From contig OY720345.1 in NCBI GenBank assembly GCA_963082975.1, positions 10,442,491 through 10,506,490 of the forward strand: a stretch of DNA of 64,000 bases, read 5' to 3'. This document shows, piece after piece, positions 1 to 10,584 of the stretch. The notes below the pieces were generated by a model. It saw nothing but the letters and a program-made list of their open reading frames with translations, was not told the origin of the DNA and searched no databases. Every line of letters starts with the position of its first letter. The first letter of the stretch is position 1. The position numbers were made by a program, and so were the translations under genes. The DNA is from Labia minor (taxonomy: Eukaryota; Arthropoda; Insecta; Dermaptera; Spongiphoridae).

Positions 1-38
1 CGCTTGCAGAAATCATGACGTCATGAATTCTGCTAGCG
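1..38. repeat. Imperfect palindrome with a central TGACGTCA
   Basis: The first 38 bases form a 19+19 inverted repeat with two mismatches, centred on ATGACGTCAT. The core matches the CRE/ATF octamer, but a palindrome this long could equally be the end of a transposon cut by the window edge. No function is shown by the sequence. Confidence 0.4.
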
Positions 39-169
39 TTGCAGGAACTGGGTCCATAACTTATATATATATATACATCATAGGTGAGTGTGGGTGAATA
101 AGATTGTAGCTTTTTTTATATTTTCTTTATTTTACACTGATTTGTTTGTTGCTTGGTCTCACAACGGAA

Positions 170-890
170 GACTTGAATTTGAAGAAGAATATTTCAAAAC
201 ACGGTTGTCAAACAAGTCGTTAATTGATTGGAAAAATAAACTGCGATCATAAGACCATCTCTATCAATTTCATTCGATGGGATTTGTCGAAAAATTGGCC
301 AATTGGATGTCTCTCGAGCTTTACGAAAACCACATAGAAAATCGCTTTCAAATTGTTTCTTATCTCACTTATCATCGAGTATCTATCAGTACTTTTCTAT
401 CCAATCATCAAGGGAAATGACAAATGTTGCCTACTAAAATTATATAAAGTACAGAAATGAATGGGTGGCTCTAAAAATAAACCAAAGTCGAGATTCATGT
501 GAAAATTTCAAGCAAAGAAAACAATGATCTGTGTTTTCTGGAACTGCGCTGAAAATGATCGAAAAAAAAATGCAACAGACAACAATTTAGATCTACAATG
601 TGTATTTGTTTGTCTGAAAAGACCCAATTAACAAACTCATTCTAAACAACACTAGGCAAATCGTCAAGAGCATGAATAAGAATTATTCTTCAACATCCGC
701 CATACTCTTCAGTTCTTTCTCCGACCGAATACCATCTTTTCCGCCCTCTGTGAAACCATTTTTGGTGCTTTACCCTCTACAACAAAAAAATGTCATACAA
801 CTACTTCTAACTTTTCCGACACAAGGTCGATCAATTTTTGACGGAACGGCATCAAAAAATTAGTCCAGAGGTAGGAGGAGAACGTAAGCA
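170..890 (+). pseudogene. Degraded mariner transposase relic
   Basis: Broken plus-strand reading frames keep recognisable mariner pieces. Around 278-330 there is a segment reading like MGFVEKLANW, the linker before the catalytic domain. Around 690-760 there is HPPYSSVLSPTEYHLFR, the conserved stretch that ends the DDE/D domain of mariner transposases. Several stops and frameshifts lie between them, and I did not find terminal inverted repeats. It is an old, dead copy of a different subfamily from the mariners further right. Basis: sequence motifs plus knowledge of the mariner family. Confidence 0.55.
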
Positions 891-1341
891 GCAACAATGA
901 AGACTTATTTGATTTATTTATTATTATATATAGAATTCAGGAGATAAAAAATAATTTATGATATAGAAGTCGCCTTTATCTCTCTCTCCCTCTCTACCCC
1001 ACTACAATTATAATATTTATAAAAAGGATAACCACCCTTCATCGTCACAACTCCTAAGAACCACAATTGAACAATTCAATTCACCACCCTAATATAATAA
1101 AAAACTATGATTTTTAGATAAATTATTAACGTAATATTTCTATAAATATTTATAATTATTTCTAATTTTCTAGATATTTTTATTTTATGCATTTTATCAA
1201 TTTGTATAACATTTTATTTTTTTAAAATTATTATAAACTTAATGGGAAAATTCAAATACTCGACCTCAAGTTCCGTAACTCACAATCAGCAATAAACCAC
1301 TTGAGCTACTCTTGGACATATATTTCTATTTAATTTTAATT

Positions 1342-1369
1342 TAATAATAATATTAATAATAATAATAAT

Positions 1370-1408
<39 letters not shown>
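1342..1408. repeat. (AAT)n microsatellite
   Basis: A run of AAT/TAA triplets with small interruptions. It gives a spurious poly-isoleucine/tyrosine frame on the minus strand and is not coding. Confidence 0.85.
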
Positions 1409-1410
<2 letters not shown>

Positions 1411-1604
1411 GGTTTAATTTGTTTTATTACTCTTCGTAAACTTTGTTTCTCCATCCGATATTTATCGTACGGTAGCACTCTTACGCCTCTTCGAATCTTC
1501 TTATTTAAATTAGATAATATTTTTGTTGTTTGTTTGCCATTAAATATTTTGGGCCATCCCTGTTTTCTTCTTAACATTGACATATCATTTTTTATGTATA
1601 TTTC

Positions 1605-1690
1605 AGTGGCGTAGATAGAAGGGGGACATGGGGGGATATTAATTCCCGGGCACAGCGCCTGAGGGGCGCAAAATTTATATTAATTTTTTT
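1605..1690 (+). mobile_element. Possible hAT-type terminus relic
   Basis: A GC-rich island begins CAGTGGCGTAGATAGAAGG and continues with GGGGGCA and GGCGC runs inside very AT-rich DNA. CAGTGGCGTA is typical of one end of hAT-type elements. No matching opposite end or target duplication was found, so this is only a tentative relic. Confidence 0.25.
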
Positions 1691-2093
1691 TTAAGTAATC
1701 AATTATAATTTTAATACAAATTCTATTTGAGGATAAATAACAAAAATAATGTTTATGGATTATTTTTATCAGATTATTAAAAAAATAAAAAATAAATAAT
1801 AAATATTTAAGAAATATTATATTAATAATTGGATTTATAAATATAATTATTATTAAATCAAAGAAGATTTTTAAGTTAACAACTCTCTATTCAATCATTC
1901 TATATAATAACAACCCCGATTTATATTTTAGGACCCAGAACATATAAATTTACTAAAATTGCAATAAAATTAAAATAAAAACACAATTTATAAATAATAG
2001 TAGGTTTTTTTACAAAACAGAACCATTACAGAATGTATGTAATATTTATATATAATAAAATAATCACTTTATTATTATATTTAGAATACTTAC

Positions 2094-5000
2094 TGTAACT
2101 ACGCTATTAATAACAGTTTGTACAAGTTCTTTCATTATTTTAGCAGCTTCATTTCCACATACCACAGATGTTTTTACAAAATAACAATCTGCTACCTCTT
2201 GATAAGATCTTAAATAAAACAATTTATTATTAATTACTTTTTCTATTTTAATATAATATACAATAATATATTGTATGTTGAATATACATATATTAAAAAA
2301 AAACAAAAATAATATAATAATATTCACATCGAAATTTGGAATGCTCTTAAATAGTTTATCTCTATCTATCTTTATGACTCCGATTCTCGCTTATATCAAT
2401 TGGTGATAAAACCAATTTTTCTTCATCTAACTCTCAACAAAATGATTAATTAAGTCTCTAACTTTATCTACCTCCATCCAATCTCTATAATCTCTTCTAA
2501 TTTCCTCGAAACTACCTTTATATTGTCTGCCCACTGGTCGTTCCCAATTGTACATATTTTCCTTAAACAAATTTTTCGTTTACCTTCTCATCTCATTCAT
2601 TCGTAACTTCTTCGATTTTATATATAGAAATAAGCTGGAGTGTCTCCACTCGACTATCTCGCAAATTTGAATTGGATTAATTAACATATATTATATTTAA
2701 ATTAAATTTAATTAATTATAAATTAAAATTAATAAATAATATTTATTAAATCAGCGAATGTTTGGCTCTTTGTTAATGACACCACATCACGTGTTGGCGC
2801 GTGATTTGCATTGTTAAAAAATTTAAAGGAAAAAAAAATCAAAACGTTGTAGGTAATGGTCTTCTTCCGAATGGCTACATTTCTCAAAAGTTGATAGAAA
2901 ACTACGAATTTTGAATAATTCCCGTATAACAAATTTCATTATTCTAGCTCAAACCGTTTTTGCACATTGAAAATTTTCGTGATCGCAATACTATCTCTGC
3001 GAAGATAGTAAAAATTGAATAAAAATATATAAAAAATATTTTAGACATAATCAATAATTAATTAATTTACTTGCAAACAGATTCTGTGTCTGGATTTTCC
3101 GTCCAGTCAGCTGTACCAACACATGACTCATATTCATCATGAAGCTCTTTATAACATTGAAAGTGTTTAGAAAATGCTAAAATTAAAAAATTTAAAAGAA
3201 ATATTATAAAATTTATATAATTTATATATTATGTTTTTATATTTTTAATTGATATTCTAATTCTATTACTGGGTTCTCAAACATTTTAAAAGTATCCTTT
3301 CATGTTTGTAATACATTTCACACACATATTGGAATACTGAATCTTCAAAAAGTCGTTTTGGAGTAATTGAAACTTTAAATTAATAATATTTAATAATTTT
3401 TAATATTTTTCTTGAGTTATTGTAAAAAGTACCTTGAAATGTTATACTCGTATTTCACTACGTATGTAATATATTTATTTAAAATCATTAAAAGAAATGA
3501 TTAAATTATAACTAGCTGCTCTTCACACCTAGACGGGGGCTCCGCGTGGTACATAGTATTTTGTTGAAAGTATTAAAAGGTTTTCATCCATTTTGTTTCA
3601 ATCAGTATATTACATAAAACATTAATTTCTTTTTGTGTTCTTATTTAAAATATATTTTAATTTAATCAGATGTTTTGGACAAAAACCAAAAAATTCTATT
3701 ATACTAACTTATATTATAATACTGTTAGAAATAGGGTATTTATACAAGGAGAGAGGTAATTTGATAGGGTGGGAAAGGTACTAATTGCGATGGGGTGGGA
3801 CTTCGGAATATTATCAGGATAGCTCTCAAGTAATGAAAACAGCAATTATATATATAAAAGATAAATATAATTGTCAAACAGATTGTAACAAGTGATACAG
3901 ATATTCGCCAACGGGAAAGGCGAACGATGATGAAACTGAATAGCCCTTCTCGGAACAAGGACAGCGAGAGGGATACTCAGGACGGGAACGGAATTAACGT
4001 GGTAAATGATACGAGGGTTTGAACGGGTGGATGAATCGGTTTAACAAGACAATGGGGTGACGGATGACGAAGTACAGGCAAACAGGGTCGGTAGCAAGAG
4101 AGAGAACGGGTTCACGGAATGGCTTGGTCAAGGTCGAGAGAAAGGTACACGAGAAAGCAAGGTCAGAGATACGAGAGTAGGCAAATCGGAATAGCAAGGC
4201 AGGTTATCGGGAATATATATAACAGGAACGCTAGGTCGGATAATCAGAAAACGGTAATCGGAATAGCAACGGTCGGGTGAATTGGAAAAACGAGTATCGG
4301 AATGGCGGAGGTCAGAGCGGGTAGAACGGATATTAAGCGGAGGTGTTTCACAGTCAAGCGCGTGGGACGAACAAGAACGAACAGCTGAGCTAGTCCGCTC
4401 AGCTGGGGACTCGGAGATCGGAACGGAGGGAGGGCATTCAGTGTGGTTCGGTGTCCAGTTATCGGCTTGACGGCTAGAGGCGCTGAGCGCGCCGCTAACA
4501 GTCGGCCATCCTGCAGCGTCGACGACCTCGTCGACACAGCTCGTTGTAATCTTCGAGGTAGGCGGGGTCAGTATAAAGAGAGATCGGGGTACCGGAGATG
4601 CCAGGTCAGTGTAATGGGGATAAGAAATCGGGATAGCTGGGTCGGTGTGATTAGAGACGGTTATCGGAAAGGCGGTGGTTGGATCGGAGTATACGGGAAA
4701 CGGAACGGAAGATGGGTACAAGTCAGAGGCGGAAGACAGAGGGACGTTCGGCTCGGTCGTCTGAGCTAGCAGGGTGAAAAGGAAAAACGGAAATAGGAAG
4801 AGAGAAGGGGCATTTAGCATCGTCGACGTCCTCGTCGACCGGGATAAGCGTCGTCTTCGGGGTAGGCCGGTCTTCCTGCTGCGTCGGGCTCGTTTGGGAG
4901 GCGGACACGGACGGCAGTTCTCGTCGATGGGGTGCGCCTCCCCATCATCAGGCGCGGGATCGGTAGTCATCTCCTGCTGCTCCCGGGCTCGTTTGGGAGG

Positions 5001-8000
5001 CGGACACGAACGGCAGTTCTCGTCGATGGGGTGCGCTTCTCCATCATCAGGCGCGGGGTCGGTAGCCATCTCCTGCTGCTCCCGGGCTCGTTTGGGAGGC
5101 GGACACGAACGGCAGTTCTCGTCGATGGGGTGCGCTTCTCCATCATCAGGCGCGGGGTCGGTAGTCATCTCCTGCTGCTCCCGGGGTGGAGTATCGGCCG
5201 GAAACGAAGTCTCGGGGTCGAGTGACATGTGCACGTTGTCGTCGTCGGGGTCGCGGACGAGGGCCGGCTTTTCTTCGTCTACTAAGCTTGCTCTCTCATC
5301 GGGAGTGGCGTTTCGTCCTTTCGGGTCTGCAGGGGCGGTGATGGTGTGACATCGGGCCACGATGTCACCCAGTAACGGTGCTTCTTCGGAGGAACAGGAG
5401 TGCGAGAGTGTCGTGGGCCAGTGGCGCACCAGGAGTCCAACACCAGAGCCAGCGGGGGGAACAATTTCCCCGTTGGGAAGTGGCCCCATCACCACACGGG
5501 CCTGTTCAGAGCCATCGGAAGTAACCTCACTGACGGTAATCGACGTAGCCCTCCCCGGGGTCCAGGCGGGCAGGGGCTGTTCTTCGAGTGGCCAAAACGT
5601 GAAGTCTCTGCCCTTTATCCACGTAGAGACTTGGCTAGACCAAGATAACCCGATCACCACATCCTCGGGTATGGCGTTATCGGCAACGATTATTAATTGG
5701 ACCGGGGCGGTGACCTGTTGGAGCGTGACATCCGCTTGTAATTTTCCTACCGAGAATATTTGCGGTGTAGAAAAACTCCCCAGTCCAAATAGCGGCATAC
5801 GGACCGAGGTAGTCGGCAATCCAGTCGAAATTGCCGCGGAAGAACGAATCAGACAGTGGGTACTGCCCGTATCGAACAGCCCACTGTACTCGGTGGATCC
5901 TACCACGACTGGAAAAACGTTAATTTCCAGCCCCCCTGCCCCTCGAGTCGCAATTAACGTTTGGGCCTTCGTACAATGTTTTTGTGTATGCCCCTCCTGG
6001 GCACACAGTAGACATTTCCGAACGCGGGGTGGTTTCGGGCAAACACGGGCAATATGCCCGTACACCCCACAATTAAAGCACAATGGCTCCGATTTTTCGT
6101 TGTAGTGTGGTTTCCGCCCAGTGGCTCCGCTCACCTCCTGGCTGGGCGAAGTCACCCGTGGGGCGGTAGCCGACCTCGATTGTGATTTCTGATCGTGCGT
6201 GTCCCATTTGTGGCGCGGGTGACAGATCAAATAACGCTGAGCGTCATCAGCCAACTCTTCAATGTCCGCATGTTTTCGGCCTAACAAATATCCACTCAGC
6301 CCTGACGAGTTCAACCCCGCTATGAGTTGATCTTCGGAAGCAGCGAAGGTCATGTTCAATTTTTTCAACAGCCGTAGTTTATCAAATAAATAGTCAACAG
6401 CGCTTTCCCCGGGTCGTTGAACTCGCGCCAGGGCCATCTGCGTGAGCTCAAGTAAACTCGGCTCTGGGCAGTACCTCTTGCGGAAAGCGGTTGGAAATCT
6501 TTCCCGCTCTGGCTGGACCTCCTTCCACCAGGTTAGGGCGGATCCTCGCAATTTTGAACGAACTATCGATTTGAACTGCAGGTCGTCGTACCGGTATGTC
6601 TCCGTGGCATCAAGCAATGTCTCGAGCCATTGCTCCGCTTGTTCAGTAGTCTCTTTTCCCTCAAAGGGCGTTACTGGTGTTTCCAAAATTAATTGTTTGT
6701 AATCTTGAGAGCGAGATGTGTTTACTGTCTCGCTCGCAGCCCGGAATGATTCGAATGCTGCGCACATTGTCTGCGCGAGAGTCTCCCACTCTTGCGTACA
6801 TCGATGGTGGGGGTATGGTGTACTGGTGGGGACTCCTCCCAGCTGGAAAGTGACGTCAGCTGCAGGGCTTCCTCGGGTGGGCGTGGCAGTGACGTTATCA
6901 GTTTCGTTCTTCGGAGACGAAGCAGCAGTGACGTCATCCGCGAACGTCACATGCGGAGAAGCCGTGGTTGCGTCATCGACGCCGCCATCTTTACGAGACG
7001 CCATTTCACGATTTTTCACTATCAAAGGGGTGCAAAAAAAAATACTATCGAGCGGGTGGGCACTTTCGGGTATAAAACCAGCACTTCTGACTGTTAGAAA
7101 TAGGGTATTTATACAAGGAGAGAGGTAATTTGATAGGGTGGGAAAGGTACTAATTGCGATGGGGTGGGACTTCGGAATATTACCAGGATAGCTCTCAAGT
7201 AATGAAAACAGCAATTATATATATAAAAGATAAATATAATTGTCAAACAGATTGTGACAAGTGATACAGATATTCGCCAACGGGAAAGGCGAACGATGAT
7301 GAAACTGAATAGCCCTTCTCGGAACAAGGACAGCGAGAGGGATACTCAGGACGGGAACGGAATTAACGTGGTAAATGATACGAGGGTTTGAACGGGTGGA
7401 TGAATCGGTTTAACAAGACAATGGGGTGACGGATGACGAAGTACAGGCAAACAGGGTCGGTAGCAAGAGAGAGAACGGGTTCACGGAATGGCTTGGTCAA
7501 GGTCGAGAGAAAGGTACACGAGAAAGCAAGGTCAGAGATACGAGAGTAGGCAAATCGGAATAGCAAGGCAGGTTATCGGGAATATATATAACAGGAACGC
7601 TAGGTCGGATAATCAGAAAACGGTAATCGGAATAGCAACGGTCGGGTGAATTGGAAAAACGAGTATCGGAATGGCGGAGGTCAGAGCGGGTAGAACGGAT
7701 ATTAAGCGGAGGTGTTTCACAGTCAAGCGCGTGGGACGAACAAGAACGAACAGCTGAGCTAGTCCGCTCAGCTGGGGACTCGGAGATCGGAACGGAGGGA
7801 GGGCATTCAGTGTGGTTCGGTGTCCAGTTATCGGCTTGACGGCTAGAGGCGCTGAGCGCGCCGCTAACAATACATATAAATTGTTTTTTATTTTCATATT
7901 CTATTTATATATTTTTATTTAATCTATACAACTTTTAAAATGTACATTTTAATATTTATTATTAATAGAAAAAAAATTTAATTTGTTTTATTAATATTCT

Positions 8001-10584
8001 GATCAAAATTGAAATTTAATGTTTGTCTAAAATGAGTAAGAAAAAAATTATTTTTTCTCAAAAAGTATTTATTGTTTTCCAATGAATTTCACGCTATTAA
8101 TAGATTAGCCCGAGGGCTATCAAATGGCATTGGAATGGCCCAAATCGCATAAGTCGTTTAGGAGGAGTATGTGATAGAACTGTCTTTTAAATACATATAT
8201 AGATTTATAACTATAATTTTAAATAAATTAGGTCTAATCATTTCATTTTAAATTTGTATTGTCAATCAACTCTCCTATGTCAAAACCCTACCCTCCTTAT
8301 TATTTTAAGCACACACATCCCTACCCTAAACTATTCTCAATCAACTTCTATTCTCTCCCAACTCTCTCAAGGCTCTTGCTTAAATTGTCTATCAACCACT
8401 CTTTTCTCTTCTATTCTAGCCAAGTGTCCAGTCTTTCATAACTAGCTCGATTTTATAATTTTAATCTTGTTTGAAGATGTATAGAGATCATGCAATTCCT
8501 CGTTATATGCAGTTTACATCTTTAAAGTAATTATATAACTGTTTTGGATAATAATTGAATATTATATACTAAAACTTATTTTTCTAGTTTAAAAAAAATT
8601 AAGATTTCCGGTACAATTAAAGTTTATTGAAAATTCAATGTGTGAATGGCAAATGTGGCATGCTTATGCCTCCGTGGGGCAGAAACCCATGCCTCATCAC
8701 CTAATATGAATAAATAAAATTAATTCCTGTATTTGACAATATTTGAATATAGTATTATTAAATTTTTATATTTTTGGAGAAATTTATAAATCATAAGAAT
8801 TCAAAATGTTCCATTCACGATGGTTTGTTTTGGTTTATATAATTCTACAAATATAATTTTAACTTTAATATTAACTACTTAGTATAGTATATATAGCAAT
8901 TTTAATTTTTCTTAAATATTAATTTAAAATAAATTAAACTAATAAAAAGGATATCACTGTGAGTTTAATCCAATCATGTGTATGTATATAACAGGGATGG
9001 GCAACCTTTTTGTAATGCCAGCCAAAATTGAAAACAACCAAACTTAAGCGGGCCATTTACATTGGTTTTGTAGGTAAAAGAAAAATATATTTTAAGAAAA
9101 CGCGGTGAAGAAAATGTATCATAAAATAACCACAATTGATAAGATGATGTTTTTGGTATGCTATTTACTTTAGTAATGAATGTCATTAGAAATAACTCAA
9201 TATTTTGATAAATATCATTAAAACATTTGAATAAGGGCCGGCCACCATATAAATTTTAAATATGTTCGCGAGCCGCAGTTGGCCCGCAGGTTGCCCACCC
9301 CTGGTATATAATATATATATATATATATGCTATATTCAAATTGTCAGGTTTATACTTATGTATGTATGTTATTTCTTCGTGTTTAAGCAACCAAAAAAAA
9401 AAAAAAATTATTTGATTATTTAGATAAAATAATACAAATATATAAATTCACAAGCACTATAAATAAATGAATATTTGAATGTACATGCACGGTGTTATAT
9501 CAATCAATCATTATTCCATAATTTATAACATATATCTGCAATCTATAAGCAATATATGTATACATATTCTAATAGATCTGTATAATTAAAGATATAATAT
9601 TAAGCATGTCATCATCCTATGAATTTGTATTTATTTATGAACTTATTTCTACTCTTTAATTATTTTATTTATATCAATTAAGTTTTAAATAATTTTCTTA
9701 TAATAAAATAAATAAATAATTTTTTTTTTTCCTAAGACTCATAATTACCCGAAAGTGTGTGTATTGCTGATCTAAAGGAATGTGTGAGAATACTAGTGCG
9801 CCTAGTTATGGGATCAAATAATAAGATTTAATAGCAGACAGATGGGTAGTTGAGCTGATGAGACTGAATTCCTCCACAAAACCAAATTATTATTCTGGTA
9901 TAATTTTGATGGTTTTCAACCCATGGAAATAATCACTAGAATTAGTTGTTACAAGATTTTTTAGGTAACTTTGAATACAGAAATTATAATAATATATAAA
10001 TGTGTGTGTGTGTGTGTGTGTGTGTAAGAAAGAATGAATATTAATATTAATAAATCTATAAAAAGAATTAACTAACTTCGCCTGAATTCACCATCTAGAC
10101 ATATTTTATCATTAAGTGCTTTTACTCCTTCAATAAGTTGAATGTATAAATTTCTATCTTGTATTTCACAACCATCCATATATTGAAAAATTTCTTTTAA
10201 TTTTGTACCAACACGTCTAAAAAAAAATTTATTTTCAGATTTTTACAATTGACAATTAAAAAATAATTAAATTGAATATTTATTGTTTAATTATATATAT
10301 TTCTACTAACGAACATGTTTGATCAATAAGGTCGAAAGTAGAAAGATTTATAATACTTTCAGGATTTATTGCTTGTAAATCGGCAAGTGTGTTCATTAAT
10401 TTTTCTTGGTCACATGGAATTAATCTTCTTTGACGCATTCTTATAAAAAAATTTGTTTTTCTTTCATTTGGTATTATATGCCCCATACTTGTAATAATTA
10501 CTAAAATAAAATTATATAATTAAAATAAATTGAATTTTATTAAAGTAAAGTATGTATACCATAAAATATAATTAAAATCAACAT
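2094..10584 (-). CDS. Secreted cysteine-rich protein, five exons, 3' end uncertain
   Basis: Exons on the minus strand: 10560-10584, 10311-10500, 10077-10216, 3071-3176 and 2094-2208. All junctions have GT donors and AG acceptors, and the phases (1, 2, 1, 2, 0) agree. The start encodes a short hydrophobic signal-like segment (MLILIIFYVIITSMG). The 192 residues visible have nine cysteines at about 38, 71, 88, 111, 126, 137, 153, 162 and 171; the last lies in a CGNEAAKIM motif. The layout resembles arthropod hemolymph or DUF19-like secreted proteins, but I cannot name the family. Intron 3 is 6.9 kb and holds the LTR retrotransposon. The last exon is not certain: an AG acceptor followed at once by TAA lies at 1950-1952. 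If the exon-3 donor (GTTAGT) is not used, translation stops at 10072-10074. No function is inferred beyond secretion. Confidence 0.6.
2345..2620 (-). mobile_element. Possible LINE 3' remnant
   Basis: Read on the minus strand, about 2470-2590 contains a WERPVGRQYKGSFEEIRRD-like stretch followed by a DW motif. This is like the extreme C-terminus of RTE/CR1-type reverse transcriptases, where a GRP..RW block precedes a DW. It is short and weak, with no neighbouring reverse-transcriptase motif. Confidence 0.3.
2635..3009 (+). mobile_element. Family A repeat, copy 1 (internally deleted)
   Basis: Starts CTGGAGTGTCTCCACTCGAC and ends in the hairpin ACTATCTC-TGCGAA-GATAGT. Compared with the longer copies it lacks the middle section and the microsatellite. 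It lies in intron 4 of the cysteine-rich gene, about 60 bases from the exon 4 donor. Confidence 0.8.
3177..3722. other. Intronic AT-rich DNA, no gene seen
   Basis: Lies in intron 3 of the cysteine-rich gene, left of the LTR element. A GC-rich scrap at about 3523-3555 (AGACGGGGGCTCCGCG) may be a transposon tail. Nothing else is recognisable. Confidence 0.5.
3723..4500 (-). repeat. 3' LTR of the gag-only element
   Basis: Downstream LTR relative to the minus-strand coding direction. It has TG...CA ends and is identical to the other LTR except near 3814 (T/C) and 3897 (A/G). The coding frame of the internal region runs on into it and stops at about 4128. Confidence 0.9.
4128..7004 (-). CDS. Gag-protease polyprotein of the LTR element
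   Basis: One open frame of about 958 residues from a Met at 7002-7004 (MASRKDGG); the frame is also open upstream into the LTR. Order of parts: a Gag-like capsid region (about 80-250); a first CCHC knuckle at about 309-322 (CFNCGVYGHIARVC) and a second at about 331-344 (CLLCAQEGHTQKHC), both C-x2-C-x4-H-x4-C; a retropepsin-type protease with DTGS at about 378 and VIGLSW further on; a low-complexity acidic region; three 33-residue tandem repeats; a basic stretch; a hydrophobic stretch (LFLFPFFLFTLL); then a Ser/Thr/Pro-rich tail that enters the 3' LTR. No polymerase motif is present. The unbroken frame suggests it is, or recently was, expressed. Confidence 0.8.
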   Translation of the reverse strand: MASRKDGGVDDATTASPHVTFADDVTAASSPKNETDNVTATPTRGSPAADVTFQLGGVPTSTPYPHHRCTQEWETLAQTMCAAFESFRAASETVNTSRSQDYKQLILETPVTPFEGKETTEQAEQWLETLLDATETYRYDDLQFKSIVRSKLRGSALTWWKEVQPERERFPTAFRKRYCPEPSLLELTQMALARVQRPGESAVDYLFDKLRLLKKLNMTFAASEDQLIAGLNSSGLSGYLLGRKHADIEELADDAQRYLICHPRHKWDTHDQKSQSRSATAPRVTSPSQEVSGATGRKPHYNEKSEPLCFNCGVYGHIARVCPKPPRVRKCLLCAQEGHTQKHCTKAQTLIATRGAGGLEINVFPVVVGSTEYSGLFDTGSTHCLIRSSAAISTGLPTTSVRMPLFGLGSFSTPQIFSVGKLQADVTLQQVTAPVQLIIVADNAIPEDVVIGLSWSSQVSTWIKGRDFTFWPLEEQPLPAWTPGRATSITVSEVTSDGSEQARVVMGPLPNGEIVPPAGSGVGLLVRHWPTTLSHSCSSEEAPLLGDIVARCHTITAPADPKGRNATPDERASLVDEEKPALVRDPDDDNVHMSLDPETSFPADTPPREQQEMTTDPAPDDGEAHPIDENCRSCPPPKRAREQQEMATDPAPDDGEAHPIDENCRSCPPPKRAREQQEMTTDPAPDDGEAHPIDENCRPCPPPKRARRSRKTGLPRRRRLSRSTRTSTMLNAPSLFLFPFFLFTLLAQTTEPNVPLSSASDLYPSSVPFPVYSDPTTAFPITVSNHTDPAIPISYPHYTDLASPVPRSLFILTPPTSKITTSCVDEVVDAAGWPTVSGALSASSRQADNWTPNHTECPPSVPISESPAERTSSAVRSCSSHALDCETPPLNIRSTRSDLRHSDTRFSNSPDRCYSDYRFLIIRPSVPVIYIPDNLPCYSDLPTLVSLTLLSRVPFSRP
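4888..5184 (-). repeat. Three tandem 99-bp (33-residue) repeats in the polyprotein
   Basis: Units begin at 4888, 4987 and 5086 (period exactly 99 bp) and encode acidic units containing REQQEM, DPAPDDGEAHPIDENCR and CPPPKRA. The copies differ at a few bases only, so the expansion is recent and in frame. Confidence 0.9.
7092..7869 (-). repeat. 5' LTR of the gag-only element
   Basis: Upstream LTR for the minus-strand element, 778 bp with TG...CA ends. The sequence just inside (reading leftward) is GTCAGAAGTGCTGG, which I could not match to a tRNA 3' end. Confidence 0.9.
8254..8515 (-). mobile_element. LINE 3' remnant, related to the copies at 21 kb and 45 kb
   Basis: The plus-strand text at about 8465-8505 (AGATGTATAGAGATCATG, then CAATTCCTCGT) closely matches the stretch at about 21362-21402. 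That stretch codes for the end of a non-LTR reverse transcriptase on the minus strand. Frames here are broken. Confidence 0.55.
8992..9303. mobile_element. hAT-type miniature element with 8-bp target duplication
   Basis: Ends are CAGGGATGGGCAACC and GGTTGCCCACCCCTG, a near-perfect inverted pair typical of hAT elements. The 8-bp duplication GTATATAA flanks it exactly (8984-8991 and 9304-9311). The 312-bp body has no coding capacity. It lies in intron 3 of the cysteine-rich gene. Confidence 0.9.
9998..10025. repeat. (GT)n microsatellite
   Basis: About 14 GT units, 50 bases left of the third exon of the cysteine-rich gene (in its intron 3). Confidence 0.9.

Larger units (their letters stand above)
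3723..7869 (-). mobile_element. Young LTR retrotransposon with gag-protease but no polymerase
   Basis: Two direct LTRs of 778 bp (3723-4500 and 7092-7869) flank a 2,591-bp internal region. Both begin TGTTAG and end CTAACA. A 4-bp target duplication, ATAC, sits at 3719-3722 and 7870-7873. By eye the LTRs differ at about two positions, so insertion is recent. The element is far richer in GC than its surroundings. The internal region codes for a Gag-like protein with two zinc knuckles and an aspartic protease, but no reverse transcriptase, RNase H or integrase. Primer-binding and polypurine sites are not obvious. The architecture matches non-autonomous gag-only LTR elements (TR-GAG type) and would need enzymes from a relative, probably of the Ty3 class (inference). 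Confidence 0.9.

Noticed and set aside
5362-6105. Long plus-strand frames opposite the LTR element
   Set aside because: They are mirror frames of the GC-rich minus-strand polyprotein, which has zinc knuckles and a protease motif; the plus frames have no recognisable domain.
9855-9890. Hammerhead ribozyme suggested by GAGCTGATGAGACTGAA
   Set aside because: The second conserved GAAA segment and the three stems cannot be placed.
10072-10486. A free-standing 106-residue gene of two exons starting at MGHIIPNERK
   Set aside because: A 25-nt upstream exon gives a signal peptide in phase, and the GTTAGT donor before the stop joins in phase to a cysteine-rich exon at 3071-3176. The longer secreted gene explains the data better, though the short form is not excluded.
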